Shown here piece after piece: positions 8,870 to 18,111 of a stretch of DNA of 64,000 nucleotides (the stretch's first letter is position 1; each line of letters opens with the position of its first letter). Source of the stretch: Kordia sp039026955 (lineage in GTDB: Bacteria > Bacteroidota > Bacteroidia > Flavobacteriales > Flavobacteriaceae); assembly GCA_039026955.1 (NCBI GenBank), contig JBCCLH010000007.1:1-64000 (forward strand), in the 5' to 3' direction. The position numbers and the translations under genes are program-made. The notes beneath the pieces are model-generated. The model was not told where the DNA came from. It did no database searches and saw only the letters and a program-made list of their open reading frames with translations.

Positions 8870-10054
8870 ATGCAACAGCACGCAGATAAGAAAAGAAAAA
8901 CGACCAAGCAGTCTTCTGTTGGAGCCGCCTTGCAACGCAAACAAGACAAGAAATCTGCCTTTACATTTCAAGACAATAGACCGCAAGCAACAATACAACG
9001 AAAGTTGCAGGATCAAATTCAAAATCGTGTAGGAGTGCGTCAATTAAAGAGAAATATGAATATTAGTAAAAGTAATCAAGTCATACAATTTGGTGGAAGT
9101 GGAAGTGTTTGGACTAAGGAAAAAGCTAAGGATTTTAGAAAGTGGGTTCGTGAAAGAGCTGCTAAACGCTATGCAAAAGGAAAACGTAAGCCTTCGGAAA
9201 AATTAGTTCGTAAGTATATCAAAGCACGTATGCGAGCTGATAAAACTTGGACACCAAGTATGGCAGATGCACCAACTGCAGGACATCATGCACCTCCTAT
9301 AGCAGTATCGAATAAACATCAAGGCGGATTTGTATATGGAAAACGGGGAAGTGCTACGGAGAAAGCCCGTGATCGTTTGTATTTTACAGGAACAAAAAAA
9401 CAAAGACAAGCAGCACATTGGATAGCACATGAAGCTGAGGCTATTCAAGGCATTAATAGAATGACTAATTTCAAAGGAACTGATAGGGAATTAGCAATTA
9501 AAATGCTATTGGCACACAATAAGTTAACCTTGAGTGATAAAACTAGAATCAAAGTAGAAAGACGTTCACAAAATGATGCATCTACGGGAATGTTAGTACC
9601 TATTGGTAAGGCAACGCGTTTCATTATGCAATCTAGAATAGGAAATTTTAATCTAAAATTCGATACAGACGACGACAATAGCGAGCCAGAAATAAATTTT
9701 AAAGAAATAGGTGTTGATTCAGATACCTTTGACAATAAAGTTTCTAAATCTAAATCTCAGTCAAGTTCTGATTCTTCCAATAGCGAAAGTGATGATAGTG
9801 ATGTAAATATGACAGCAGCTAGTAGTTCATCTTCAGAATCTGAACATTCATCTGATCCTGGTTCAGATTCAGGTTCGGGTTCATCAGGTTCGGATTATGA
9901 TACTAATTCAGGATCATCGGGATCTGATTACGATACCAATTCAGGTACAGAAACAGAATACAACTCAAACTCAGGGTCAAGTTCTTCAGGTACAGAATAT
10001 TCAACAGAGCAAGACACAGAAATGTCCAATTCTTCATCATCAGATTCAGATTAA
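8870..10054 (+). CDS. Putative effector/toxin-like protein with eCIS-type N-terminus and acidic Ser/Asp tail
   Basis: 394 residues, no signal peptide. Residues ~30-75 read FTFQDNRPQATIQRKLQ ... QVIQFG. This DNRPxAxxQRKLQ pattern is what I know from the N-termini of Bacteroidetes proteins linked to DUF4157/extracellular contractile injection systems (eCIS). Residues ~82-260 are strongly basic and hold His-rich motifs: AGHHAPPIAVSNKH (His139, 140, 150) and AAHWIAHEAEAI (His183, 187). They recall HNH/GHH-type nuclease toxins, but I cannot assign a family. Residues ~265-394 are an acidic low-complexity tail of Ser, Asp, Glu, Gly and Thr with SGSDYDTNSG repeats. A basic core with an acidic tail suggests nucleic-acid binding with self-shielding. 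The gene stands alone; no immunity gene or eCIS structural gene is visible in the window. Confidence 0.7.
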   Translation: MQQHADKKRKTTKQSSVGAALQRKQDKKSAFTFQDNRPQATIQRKLQDQIQNRVGVRQLKRNMNISKSNQVIQFGGSGSVWTKEKAKDFRKWVRERAAKRYAKGKRKPSEKLVRKYIKARMRADKTWTPSMADAPTAGHHAPPIAVSNKHQGGFVYGKRGSATEKARDRLYFTGTKKQRQAAHWIAHEAEAIQGINRMTNFKGTDRELAIKMLLAHNKLTLSDKTRIKVERRSQNDASTGMLVPIGKATRFIMQSRIGNFNLKFDTDDDNSEPEINFKEIGVDSDTFDNKVSKSKSQSSSDSSNSESDDSDVNMTAASSSSSESEHSSDPGSDSGSGSSGSDYDTNSGSSGSDYDTNSGTETEYNSNSGSSSSGTEYSTEQDTEMSNSSSSDSD

Positions 10055-10066
10055 AGGAAGTACTAA

Positions 10067-10639
10067 TTATTCTTCTCGTTTAACACAAGAAATTTTCCAA
10101 AAAGGATAGCTGAAAGTTTCTTTCGGATCTACCCATTCGCCAATCCATTTGTAGCCTTTGTCGGTAATATCATAAAAGGTCAAACGTGAATAGCCATCCA
10201 TACCATTTGGCGCTTTTTGTGGTTTGTAAAGAATGATTTTTCCATCGTCCGTTTTCTTGCCTTCCCAAGAACCTAAAGTTGGCGAAGGCGCCGCAGAGGA
10301 ATAATAATGTACATACCACTTGAGACTATCTTTATGAAACTGTCGGATGCTTCCCGAATGCTTTCCATCCGCTTTTAAAGTCTCATCCTGAATCGCCATT
10401 CCATTCATAATATACTTAAACTTCCAAGTCATTTTCACTGCCGAAGCCCACGAACCGTCCTGATTTCTACTTTCAGAATCGCAATCACACATACCAATCA
10501 TCGGTTTAAAATCGTCTAATTGTTTTGGCGCTTTAGGATTCTTTGTGCCATACGGATCAAGTGCCGTCGGTTCGTATTCGCTTTGCGCAAAAGCAAACGA
10601 GGTAACGCATAGTAAAAGAAAAGTGGTTGCTATTTTCAT
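10067..10639 (-). CDS. Exported DUF1579-like protein
   Basis: 190 residues from ATG at 10639 (an upstream TTG adds one residue). Signal peptide with cleavage after FAFAQ. The mature part (LDDFKPMIGMCDCDSESRNQDGSW, then MTWKFKYIMNGMAIQDE and GSIRQFHKDSLKWYVHYYSS) has the order of motifs of DUF1579-like lipocalin-fold proteins, which are periplasmic and of unknown role. Assignment is by motif recall, not search. Convergent with the preceding + gene, with 12 bases between stops. The upstream region is low-complexity TTTGTTGATT-type sequence. Confidence 0.65.
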   Translation of the reverse strand: MKIATTFLLLCVTSFAFAQSEYEPTALDPYGTKNPKAPKQLDDFKPMIGMCDCDSESRNQDGSWASAVKMTWKFKYIMNGMAIQDETLKADGKHSGSIRQFHKDSLKWYVHYYSSAAPSPTLGSWEGKKTDDGKIILYKPQKAPNGMDGYSRLTFYDITDKGYKWIGEWVDPKETFSYPFWKISCVKREE

Positions 10640-11189
10640 CAATAAAAGGTTTTAATCTTTGGGAAGATAGTGATTTCTTGTTAGATATTGGGGTTTCTGG
10701 TTTTGGGTCTTGGGTGTTGGGTGTTTGGTTTTTGTTGATTTGTTTATTTGTTGATTCGTCTATTTGTTGATTTGTTAATCTGTTATCTTCACTCAAAACT
10801 CACAACTCATAACTCATAACTCGTTGCTAGTTAATATTGAACTTCATTTTCGTTTCTAAATCTAAACTCTTTAACGTTTAAATACGAAATCGTCAGTTCG
10901 AGTGGCGAATCTGTGATTCGTTGTATCGAGAACAGCTAGGATTTTGATTTTTCTTAAGAAGAAACAATGCGTTTTGAATTATATCTCGATACAATTTTCT
11001 GCATTTCGACAAACTCAATATCAAAAAAAATCACTCGAAGTGACGTTTTCGTATCTAAGTCTAATAGGCGTAAGCCTTTCTAAGAGATTCCCGCATACAC
11101 ATGGAAAATCTAAAATCGAAGCGGTTTAATATCTAAAATCGACAGCGATCTAACATCTAACAGCGACAGCGATCTAGAATCTAAAAAGA
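10640..11189. other. Intergenic region rich in simple and dispersed repeats
   Basis: About 550 bases without a gene. 10735-10790 is TTTGTTGATT-type low-complexity sequence. 10891-10937 is a family B dispersed repeat. About 11120-11175 holds short near-repeats (CTAAAATCGAAGCG, CTAACATCTAACAGCGACAGCG). Such stretches recur throughout this window. Confidence 0.6.
10891..10937 (+). repeat. Dispersed repeat family B, copy 1
   Basis: Begins CGTCAGTTCGAGTGGCGAAT and ends TATCGAGAACAGCT, with an internal CGAATC ... GATTCG hairpin. Further copies lie at 32184-32230, inside 45494-45674 and, inverted, inside 49236-49431. Confidence 0.8.
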
Positions 11190-11957
11190 TTATTTCCGAT
11201 GAATACTACTCAAAATATCCATGACTTCCACTTTTTTCCTTACAGAAACAGGAACCGTACTTCTATCTTTCAACAATAAATAACCGCCATCAGTTTTGAT
11301 AAAGGCTTTGATGAATTGCAGATTGACCAAATGACTTTGATGCACACGTAGAAACTGATAATTACTCAACATATCAGAGAAGTATTTGAGTGTTTTGGTT
11401 ACGAAAATCTTCTGTCCGTCTTGCAAGTAGAAAATGGTATTGTTACTATCCGATTCACAACGAATGATTTCGTCTAAGCTGACAATAATGATCTTGTCTA
11501 AAGTATGTAGCGATATTTTTGTAGGCTTTTCATTAGGAGCAGCTAAGGTATCTTTTAAAATATCCAAACGTTCTTTGTTTGGATGAATTTGTCCTTTGGC
11601 TTTTTCAATGGCAGCAGTGAGTTCTTCTTCTGCATAGGGTTTCAAAACATAATCAATCGCAGCAAATTTAAAAGCACGAATTGCAAACTCGTCACTTGCG
11701 GTTACAAAGATGATTTTAGAAGTCAGATTCGGAAAAATTTCCAACACATCAAATCCCGAACCATCGCCTAACATGATATCTAAAAATAAAATATCCGGTT
11801 GCTCTTTGCGTAATAGCTTTGCCGTTTCTACCACACTAGAAGCCGTTCCAATAATATGTAAATCAGGATGTAAGCGTTCAATGTCACCTTTTAGCATGTC
11901 TAACGCTGCAGGAATGTCGTCGACTATGATGGTTGTTAGGGTTTTGTTGTTGGGCAT
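11190..11957 (-). CDS. LytTR-family response regulator
   Basis: 255 residues. Residues ~8-125 form a receiver domain: acidic pocket VDD near residues 13-14, phospho-acceptor Asp60 in LFLDIML, Thr in FVTASDEF, Lys in YVLKPY. Residues ~150-252 form a LytTR DNA-binding domain (KISLHTLDKIIIVSLDEIIRCESDSNNT, then FLRVHQSHLVNLQFI). It binds promoter DNA as the output half of a two-component system. The histidine kinase gene lies 379 bases upstream on the same strand and is its obvious partner; that gap is filled by a dispersed repeat rather than coding sequence, so co-transcription is uncertain. Targets unknown. Confidence 0.92.
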   Translation of the reverse strand: MPNNKTLTTIIVDDIPAALDMLKGDIERLHPDLHIIGTASSVVETAKLLRKEQPDILFLDIMLGDGSGFDVLEIFPNLTSKIIFVTASDEFAIRAFKFAAIDYVLKPYAEEELTAAIEKAKGQIHPNKERLDILKDTLAAPNEKPTKISLHTLDKIIIVSLDEIIRCESDSNNTIFYLQDGQKIFVTKTLKYFSDMLSNYQFLRVHQSHLVNLQFIKAFIKTDGGYLLLKDRSTVPVSVRKKVEVMDILSSIHRK

Positions 11958-12090
11958 TTGTTTGTTGTTTATTTGTCGATTTGTTTATTCGTTGATTTGT
12001 TTTGGAGCGCTGCGCACTTTTGTCGCTTTCGCTCTGTTATCAGTTTATTTCTAAGTTTAATTTTGTTTCTAAATCTAAACTTTTTTATGA

Positions 12091-12199
12091 AACGTTTTTG
12101 CGAGAATTTCTTGAGAATTCGTGGCAATCTGTTTCTTTCAAAGACAAATTCTGATATGATTTAGACGGATTACTTCGTCATACTTCCTCGTAATGACGT
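12091..12199. repeat. Dispersed repeat family A, copy 1
   Basis: Starts ACGTTTTTGCGAGAATTTC, contains GTGGCAATCTGTTTCTTT and ATTACTTCGTCATACTTCC, and ends CGTAATGACGT, so its ends are roughly inverted (ACGTcaTTgCGAG / CTCGTAATGACGT). It sits in the 379-base kinase-regulator gap. Other copies: 16416-16518, 32418-32521 and half copies at 45609-45656 and ~49253-49300. Confidence 0.8.
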
Positions 12200-12336
12200 A
12201 TCCTATAATCTAAAAGTCTAAAAGTCTAAAAGGCGTAAGCCGATTCCAAGAGATTTCCGTTTAAGCGGAAATAAGTCTAAAAGCAAAGCGATCTCAACAC
12301 TTTTATATTTAAAATTTTACATTCAACATTTAAAAT

Positions 12337-15300
12337 TTAATAATCCGTTTCCAAAGGAATCTTAAATGAAATCTTCGTTCCTGCTAAGGTAGCATCTTTT
12401 TCAGACATATCTTCAATTTTTAGCGTGTTGCGACCTGCTAAGGATTCAATTCGTTCTTTGGTGACTTGCAATGCCATGGATTGATGATCGGTTTTTGGTT
12501 TGTTTTGTTGCGATTTCTGAATACCAATTCCGTTGTCAGTAATCGTAGCATATAAAAAGTTAGTGTCTGTTGTAAAGGTAACTTTCAAATCTCCTTCACG
12601 TTGCAACGGCATGATTCCGTGGCGAATGGCATTTTCTACAAACGGCTGAATCAACATTGGCGGAATGAGCACTTCTTCAGGATCTAAATCTGATTTTAAA
12701 TCAATTCTGTAGGTAAAGTCTCTACTTGCCATCAAACGTTCAACTTCAATATAGTTTTTTAAGGTTTTAATTTCTTGATCGAGTGTAATCGTGTCTTTTC
12801 TCGAATTTGTCAAGGTTTCCCGAAGTAAGATAGCAAAGGTATTGATGGTTTTGTCCATCTTAGTAATGTCGTTACGACTCATGCCTTTGATACCATTCAA
12901 TACATTGAAAATAAAGTGCGGATTCATCTGTAAGCGCAAGGCTTTTTGTTCGAGAGATAATAGATGATTTTCGAGTTGTAAACGTTCACGAATCGCGCGG
13001 TTTTTTGCTTTAACTCTTTTGATATAATTGTAGATATAATAGGCAATGACCAAACCAAGAATCGTCCACAATAGACTTTGAAACCAAGTTTTTTTATACA
13101 ACGGTTGAATGACGTGAAAGTTGAAACCAATCGGATCACTTTCCAGCCAATCTTTATTGCGCGATTGTGCCAAAAATGTATGATCGCCATAGTCTAAATC
13201 GCCAAAGGTAATTTTGCTTTCTTGATTCCACGGACTCCATTTGTTGTTGTCAAATTTGTAACGATACACAATCGCTTCCGGATTGTCCAAATCGACCGAA
13301 CGGAACTGAAAAGCCATGTCGTTTTCGTCTTCTGTAAGTTGCAATTGCTTCTCAGAATTTGTCCATTCGTATAAATCAATGGAATCTAAACTTTGGTACG
13401 CGACTTCAATTTTTTCAAAGTGCAGTTGCGGTTTTGAGGCTTGTTGTTCCGAAACTGAAGGCGCATATTTTGTAAGTCCATAAATCGTCCCAAACCAAAG
13501 ATTTCCATTGGTATCTTTTGTAGTAGCATTGTGGCACGTTTCAATTCCTAAAAAACCATCATTGCGACCATAGTGAATCACGTTTTGGATTTCGTTCTTT
13601 TTATCTAAGGTGATACGATCGACACCGCGTTCGCTTCCTGCCCAAAGTTCGTCATTATCATCAAAAATAAGCTGGTAAATATTATCGGAATAGAGGTCTT
13701 TTTTGCCCTTGAGTTGAATAAATTCTAAATCATCAGACAAGGTAGAGAACCAAATTCCCTTTCCAAAAGTACCCAAATACATATCGTAATTGTGAAAACG
13801 AATCGTACCAATTGTGACTTCGCTTCCTGTCACTTGTTCGTGTGTGAGATGCGTTACTTCATCATTTTTAATGTAGCCCAAATGTCCTTTGCTCGTAGCA
13901 TACCAAATACGACCTGTTTCATCACGCGCTAAATCACGAATGCTGACATCTTTGATACCATTTTCCGAACCAAATGTTTTGAGATTGTAGATTCTTTTTT
14001 TGTCATGATCGTACTGAAAACGCGCAATTCCATCAGCATACGTAGCAATCCAAACTTGCGAACCGTAGATTTTGATATTGCTAATCCAATCGGAAGGCAA
14101 GCCAATATCTGTCGTAATGGTTGCTTGGTAAATGTCTGCAATTTGCTGCTTCACATATGGATTTTTTCCAACGGCGAGACTGTCATACACGAGCGTATCT
14201 CGTAACTTTTTTTGATAAATGTAAATTCCTTTTCCTTCGGTTCCCGCCCAAATTCTGCCTTCCGTATCATTGGTCAAGGTTTTTACTTTTTTATCGAGAT
14301 AGTTGCTTGTTTCTGTTTCCTGTTGAATGCCCGTAGAGTCAATTTTGGTCAAGCCAGATTCTGCCGTAGAAATCCACAATGCTTCATCCACGTAATGCAA
14401 TGCGTAAATTCGATTAGCAACCAAACCATTATCTTTTGTGTAATGTCTAAAATTATTCTTTTCATATTTAAATAAACCGCCGCCAGACGAACCAATCCAC
14501 ACATTATTTTGGCGATCTTTGAAGACTGTGCGAATGTTGTAGACAGACAATCCGTTGCGTTTGCTAATGGATTTTTCCGCTAAATTATCGGTCAAGTTGA
14601 TCCGTTTGATGCCTGCATTTGTGGTATTGATCCACAGTTCATCTTCGTTGATGACTTCAATACTATTGATCTGTCGAATTTCAGAAACTTCTTGAAAACC
14701 TTGTCTTTTGTTTTCAAAATAAAAAATACCATCCGTAAAACTCGCCGCAATGATTTTGTCTTTGTAACGCGCTAAGGATTTAAAGTCGCTCCCGAACACT
14801 TTCTGGAATTTTCCGTCGGCTGCCAAACGATCTGTTTTCCACAACCCACGTCGCGAAGCAATCCAATAAAAGCTTCCATCAAACAGAATGTCATTTATTT
14901 GTGTGCCATCGAGAACTGAATTGCAAGTTACTTTTTTGACTTCATCTTCAGCGTATTGATAAATTCCTTTCCGTGTCGCCAAATAAATAGTTTCATTAGC
15001 GATTTCAATAGCATACACACGAGGCGCTTTGTAACTTTTGAACGTATTTTTCGTTTGTACCGAAAGTCCTTGACGCGTTCCAACCAATAAGGTGCTTTTT
15101 TGAAATTTTAATGCATGAATGTAGTTAGAACCCAAGCCTTTTTTTTCATTCCAAATCGTAAAAGAAATCCCATCAAAACGTGCAATTCCGCCACCTTGTG
15201 TTCCAATCCACAAATAGCCTAATTGATCTTGTGCAATGGCATTCACTTGCGATTGCGGCAAACCATCTTTCAAGGTATACGCGCGCAATTGGTTGTTTTG

Positions 15301-15369
15301 AGCTCTAGAAAACCAAGTTCCCACAGCAAAAAATAGAAGACAGAATGTAGCGCGAAAAGCGATTTTCAT
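12337..15369 (-). CDS. LytS-type sensor histidine kinase with two-component propeller
   Basis: 1010 residues. Signal peptide (to about residue 23), then a long sensor of regulator-propeller repeats (LWIGTQGGGIARFDG, VWIGSSGGGLFKYE, LWAGSERGVDRI) covering roughly residues 30-640. A Y_Y_Y-type beta-sandwich follows (~670-760), then one transmembrane helix (WFQSLLWTILGLVIAYYIY). The cytoplasmic kinase has LRLQMNPHFIFNVLNGI with the phosphorylatable His, and an ATPase domain with FVENAIRHGI and TDNGIGI. There is no receiver or AraC output domain, so it is not a one-protein hybrid system but works with the LytTR regulator downstream. The ligand is unknown; such sensors often respond to envelope or saccharide cues. 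Confidence 0.9.
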   Translation of the reverse strand: MKIAFRATFCLLFFAVGTWFSRAQNNQLRAYTLKDGLPQSQVNAIAQDQLGYLWIGTQGGGIARFDGISFTIWNEKKGLGSNYIHALKFQKSTLLVGTRQGLSVQTKNTFKSYKAPRVYAIEIANETIYLATRKGIYQYAEDEVKKVTCNSVLDGTQINDILFDGSFYWIASRRGLWKTDRLAADGKFQKVFGSDFKSLARYKDKIIAASFTDGIFYFENKRQGFQEVSEIRQINSIEVINEDELWINTTNAGIKRINLTDNLAEKSISKRNGLSVYNIRTVFKDRQNNVWIGSSGGGLFKYEKNNFRHYTKDNGLVANRIYALHYVDEALWISTAESGLTKIDSTGIQQETETSNYLDKKVKTLTNDTEGRIWAGTEGKGIYIYQKKLRDTLVYDSLAVGKNPYVKQQIADIYQATITTDIGLPSDWISNIKIYGSQVWIATYADGIARFQYDHDKKRIYNLKTFGSENGIKDVSIRDLARDETGRIWYATSKGHLGYIKNDEVTHLTHEQVTGSEVTIGTIRFHNYDMYLGTFGKGIWFSTLSDDLEFIQLKGKKDLYSDNIYQLIFDDNDELWAGSERGVDRITLDKKNEIQNVIHYGRNDGFLGIETCHNATTKDTNGNLWFGTIYGLTKYAPSVSEQQASKPQLHFEKIEVAYQSLDSIDLYEWTNSEKQLQLTEDENDMAFQFRSVDLDNPEAIVYRYKFDNNKWSPWNQESKITFGDLDYGDHTFLAQSRNKDWLESDPIGFNFHVIQPLYKKTWFQSLLWTILGLVIAYYIYNYIKRVKAKNRAIRERLQLENHLLSLEQKALRLQMNPHFIFNVLNGIKGMSRNDITKMDKTINTFAILLRETLTNSRKDTITLDQEIKTLKNYIEVERLMASRDFTYRIDLKSDLDPEEVLIPPMLIQPFVENAIRHGIMPLQREGDLKVTFTTDTNFLYATITDNGIGIQKSQQNKPKTDHQSMALQVTKERIESLAGRNTLKIEDMSEKDATLAGTKISFKIPLETDY

Positions 15370-15471
15370 AGTGAACTTGTTTAGGCTTTTTTATGATAGC
15401 ATTGATACTAGAAACTTTCTACAGGGTTGAAAATATCCATTTTTTTGCAAATAGAAAAAGTTTCTATGCGA

Positions 15472-16314
15472 TCATTCATTGGATTTTTCAGGTCTCTCAT
15501 ACCTTTTAGAGAATTCTGGTACTAATTTCGTGCCATCCCATTCAAAGCTACGTGTAAGCGATTTCGTTTCTCTCCAAAAATTTTCGTTATCTATAATTTC
15601 ACTTTCTTCTCTTTTAAATACGATAGAAGGTTGTGTGTTTTGATCATATTTCATAAAAGTAAACGTTTCTTCTTCAAAATAATTAGGATCGCCACTTGAC
15701 GCAAGATCAGCAATATGAACCAATTCATCAGTATCTTTTAGAAAAAAATACGTTCTGCCATTTTCTGCGCCGCAAGATTCGCCATGATAATTTATAAAAA
15801 GGATGTGTTGTACATTTTTGAGTTCGCTATTTCCTATAAGTGCGACACTAATAACAGATCCGCGAAGTCTTAGAAAGTTTTCTTTGTAATTGCTATAATC
15901 GGTTCCCACAAGCGTTCTGATGATCAATTCATCACCAAATTCTTTGGACATTTTTCTGCCAAATAAAAAACTATGTGTATCCGTTTTGATGGCTTTGTGC
16001 GCAATAAATTTCCCAGAAATATAGCCTTTTTGTCCTTTATATGAGACCTCATACCAACATGTTACATCATCGCCGCTTTTGAAAACAACATCTGTTTTTG
16101 AGATGATCGTGACTTCAAATCCGATGCGTAAACGCGTTAATTCTTTAGAAGTCGTATAGGGTTTGGCTCTCAAGTTGACATTGTCGCCCACTAAGGAGTA
16201 AGTTTCGTTGATTTTTAAATCGTCGTATAAAGATATTTTGTTTGATTGTTGTGCATTCAGTTGTGTAATGCTTATGAAAAGAATGATTAATAGAGTTTGT
16301 ATTGAAGTTTTCAT
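15472..16314 (-). CDS. Exported SH3b-domain protein
   Basis: 280 residues with a signal peptide (LLIILFISITQLNAQ). Residues ~38-105 form a bacterial SH3 domain (YSLVGDNVNLRAKPYTTSKELTRL, then GFEVTIISK and WYEVSYKGQKGYISGKFI), which often binds cell-wall peptides. The remaining ~170 residues contain HILFINYHGESCGAENGRTYFF and FTFMKYDQNTQPSIVF and match no family I can name. It lacks a visible hydrolase motif, so an envelope-binding role is more likely than lysis. It ends 103 bases upstream of the kinase start, in the same direction, and may be co-transcribed with it. Confidence 0.75.
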   Translation of the reverse strand: MKTSIQTLLIILFISITQLNAQQSNKISLYDDLKINETYSLVGDNVNLRAKPYTTSKELTRLRIGFEVTIISKTDVVFKSGDDVTCWYEVSYKGQKGYISGKFIAHKAIKTDTHSFLFGRKMSKEFGDELIIRTLVGTDYSNYKENFLRLRGSVISVALIGNSELKNVQHILFINYHGESCGAENGRTYFFLKDTDELVHIADLASSGDPNYFEEETFTFMKYDQNTQPSIVFKREESEIIDNENFWRETKSLTRSFEWDGTKLVPEFSKRYERPEKSNE

Positions 16315-16334
16315 AGGATGTATTTTTGTTTGTT

Positions 16335-16406
16335 GATTTGTGGATTTGTGGATTTGTGGATTTGTTGATTTGTTGATTTGTGGATTTGTTAATTTGTTAA
16401 TCTGAT
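16335..16406 (+). repeat. Period-8 tandem array (GATTTGTG/GATTTGTT)
   Basis: Eight consecutive octamers, GATTTGTG or GATTTGTT with the last AATTTGTT, upstream of the SH3b gene. The composition matches other TTTGTTGATT stretches in the window. No spacer structure, so not a CRISPR array. Confidence 0.85.
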
Positions 16407-16415
16407 AATGTTTGA

Positions 16416-16518
16416 AACGTCATTGCGAGACGAAGTCGTGGCAATCTGTTTCTTTCAAAGACAATTTTTGGTATGATTTAAACAGATTACTTCGTCATAC
16501 TTTCCTCGTAATGACGTT
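16416..16518. repeat. Dispersed repeat family A, copy 2
   Basis: AACGTCATTGCGAG at the left, GTGGCAATCTGTTTCTTTC and GATTACTTCGTCATACTTTC inside, CTCGTAATGACGTT at the right. The ends are inverted copies. Clearly homologous to 12091-12199. Confidence 0.85.
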
Positions 16519-16640
16519 CTAAAGTGACAATCGAAAAATTAAAACACAGCTACACGTTTACTCCGTATTATAAACATGTAGACTGCATTTCGTGGAGATA
16601 TATGAGAACATTTTAATTATTACATCAAACAATTAGTACA

Positions 16641-17687
16641 TTAAAGCTGCGTGTAATAGCGTTGATTGTCAAACTCAGTTCGTACATACGATAGCGGATT
16701 GTTATGCTGCATCATTGGTTTTAAAATACAAACCGCTGTAGTTTTTCCTTTGATGATAACTTTTTGATCTTTTACATAGGCTTTCCATCGAAAGTATTCC
16801 ATTTTGATGCCCATGTCATTGATGATTTTGCTGTAGTCTTTGTTGCCGTCAATCCAATCCATTATTTCGTTGGCATCTGTTAAAGAAGGAACATCTTCAT
16901 CGTCTGAGAATTCGATTTCCCAACGAACTGGAATGTTGAATTTGTATGAGAATGCTTCTCCTGGTTCGCCTTCTTCCTTGGTTCTAATTGCGTCTAGCCA
17001 ATGAATGTCTTCTAAAGGATATTTACGCATGAATTGCTTTGAGATGTCAATATTTCCTGGCGATTGTGCCGTTGGATAGTATCCGTAAAATACTTTGGCT
17101 AAAAAATGCTGTTGAAACTGTCCGTTAAACAGCGTTGCATGTGGCGTAGCGAATACTTTTGGCTGATGATTTGCCGTAAAGGTTTGCTTTAATACTTGTA
17201 ATAATTCTTTGTTTTTTCCCAATTCAGAAGTGTGGAATACCAATTTGCTATCTGCTGACAATACATTTTCCAACTTCGGAAGTTTGTTTTCTTTCAAACA
17301 GTTGAGTAATGATTCTTGCGATAATACATCACCGTGAATCGTAGTTTCGAGTGACAAACCTTTTTTAGAATTTCCTTTGTTTACGATGTGAATCTCACCG
17401 TAATCTTGATCGTTGTGATTTTTATTCAGCCACATGATAATTTCTTGCAGCGAGAACGCATCGTCTACAATGGTATATTCTTGTGCTTCAAAATGCTTTT
17501 TGGCGTCTTTATAATACGTGCTTTCTCCTCTGTCATAACCTGCAATAAAAACAACTGATTGTTTTGAAGCGACTACTTCTTCATTTACTGCAGTTAAGTT
17601 GTCTGTGTTTTGTTTTGGGGAACATGCAAAAACCAACGTTAATACAAGTCCCATGAATGCTGCCATTTTAAATGTTCTTGTGTTCAT
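16641..17687 (-). CDS. Lipoprotein of unknown function
   Basis: 348 residues; the lipobox LVFAC places the lipidated Cys at residue 22. After a short linker, residues ~43-140 (SVVFIAGYDRGESTYYKDAKKHFEAQ, then EIHIVNKGNSKKGLSLETTIHG) alternate strands and helices as in an alpha/beta fold. The middle segment KVFATPHATLFNGQFQQHF and the C-terminal part (VRWEIEFSDDEDVPSLTDANEIMDWI) are not familiar. The pattern of a strand followed by an Asp/Gly-rich turn recalls caspase-like or DUF4347-like folds, but no catalytic His/Cys pair is convincing. Isolated, with a repeat-rich region downstream. Function unknown. Confidence 0.75.
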   Translation of the reverse strand: MNTRTFKMAAFMGLVLTLVFACSPKQNTDNLTAVNEEVVASKQSVVFIAGYDRGESTYYKDAKKHFEAQEYTIVDDAFSLQEIIMWLNKNHNDQDYGEIHIVNKGNSKKGLSLETTIHGDVLSQESLLNCLKENKLPKLENVLSADSKLVFHTSELGKNKELLQVLKQTFTANHQPKVFATPHATLFNGQFQQHFLAKVFYGYYPTAQSPGNIDISKQFMRKYPLEDIHWLDAIRTKEEGEPGEAFSYKFNIPVRWEIEFSDDEDVPSLTDANEIMDWIDGNKDYSKIINDMGIKMEYFRWKAYVKDQKVIIKGKTTAVCILKPMMQHNNPLSYVRTEFDNQRYYTQL

Positions 17688-17895
17688 AGTTTTGATGTTT
17701 ATTGTTATGGTAAAATCTTTTAATTCGTAAAGTGACTCGTATAAAAATCAGCTTGAATGCTTTTCATCTTTTGGGATGAATACTACTATCTTTTCAGCTT
17801 TGAAAACCCACTCTTCAATTCAATTTTGATAGTACTTTTTGACAGCCATCAAAAAGATCCAAGCTGATTTTTCCCAACTAACCAACCTAACTTAA

Positions 17896-18111
17896 TTATC
17901 GTTTCAATGTAATCGATGCTTCTTTTCGAACAGGAAGCGCAATATGTTGCAAGCGCATGCGTTTTGCCAATGTCGGACTTGAAATCCATCTGCCTTCTTG
18001 AAATAAATCTACTTTTTGAACTTTCCCTTCGCCATCAAATTGCAAGTTGATTTGCGAATAGAGATTCAAGTATTTTTGAATCATTTTTGTTGTTGCTACA
18101 TCGTACCACAT
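17896..18111 (-). CDS. Small hypothetical protein
   Basis: 71 residues from ATG with an A-rich upstream sequence (AAAGAAATAACAAATG), like other starts here. The sequence (QINLQFDGEGKVQKVDLFQEGRW, then ISSPTLAKRMRLQ and a basic end) looks protein-like and amphipathic but matches no family I know. No signal peptide. It lies 208 bases upstream of the 348-residue lipoprotein on the same strand and may share its transcript. It could be spurious, as it rests only on codon-like composition and a good start context. Confidence 0.5.
   Translation of the reverse strand: MWYDVATTKMIQKYLNLYSQINLQFDGEGKVQKVDLFQEGRWISSPTLAKRMRLQHIALPVRKEASITLKR

Noticed and set aside
9897..10109. 70-codon plus-strand frame in the acidic tail region
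   Set aside because: A shadow of the Ser/Asp repeat codons in another frame; repetitive Gln/Thr composition only.
10067..10639. Immunity gene for the toxin-like protein at 8870
   Set aside because: It is on the opposite strand, has a signal peptide and looks like an exported DUF1579-type protein, so a cognate immunity role is unsupported.
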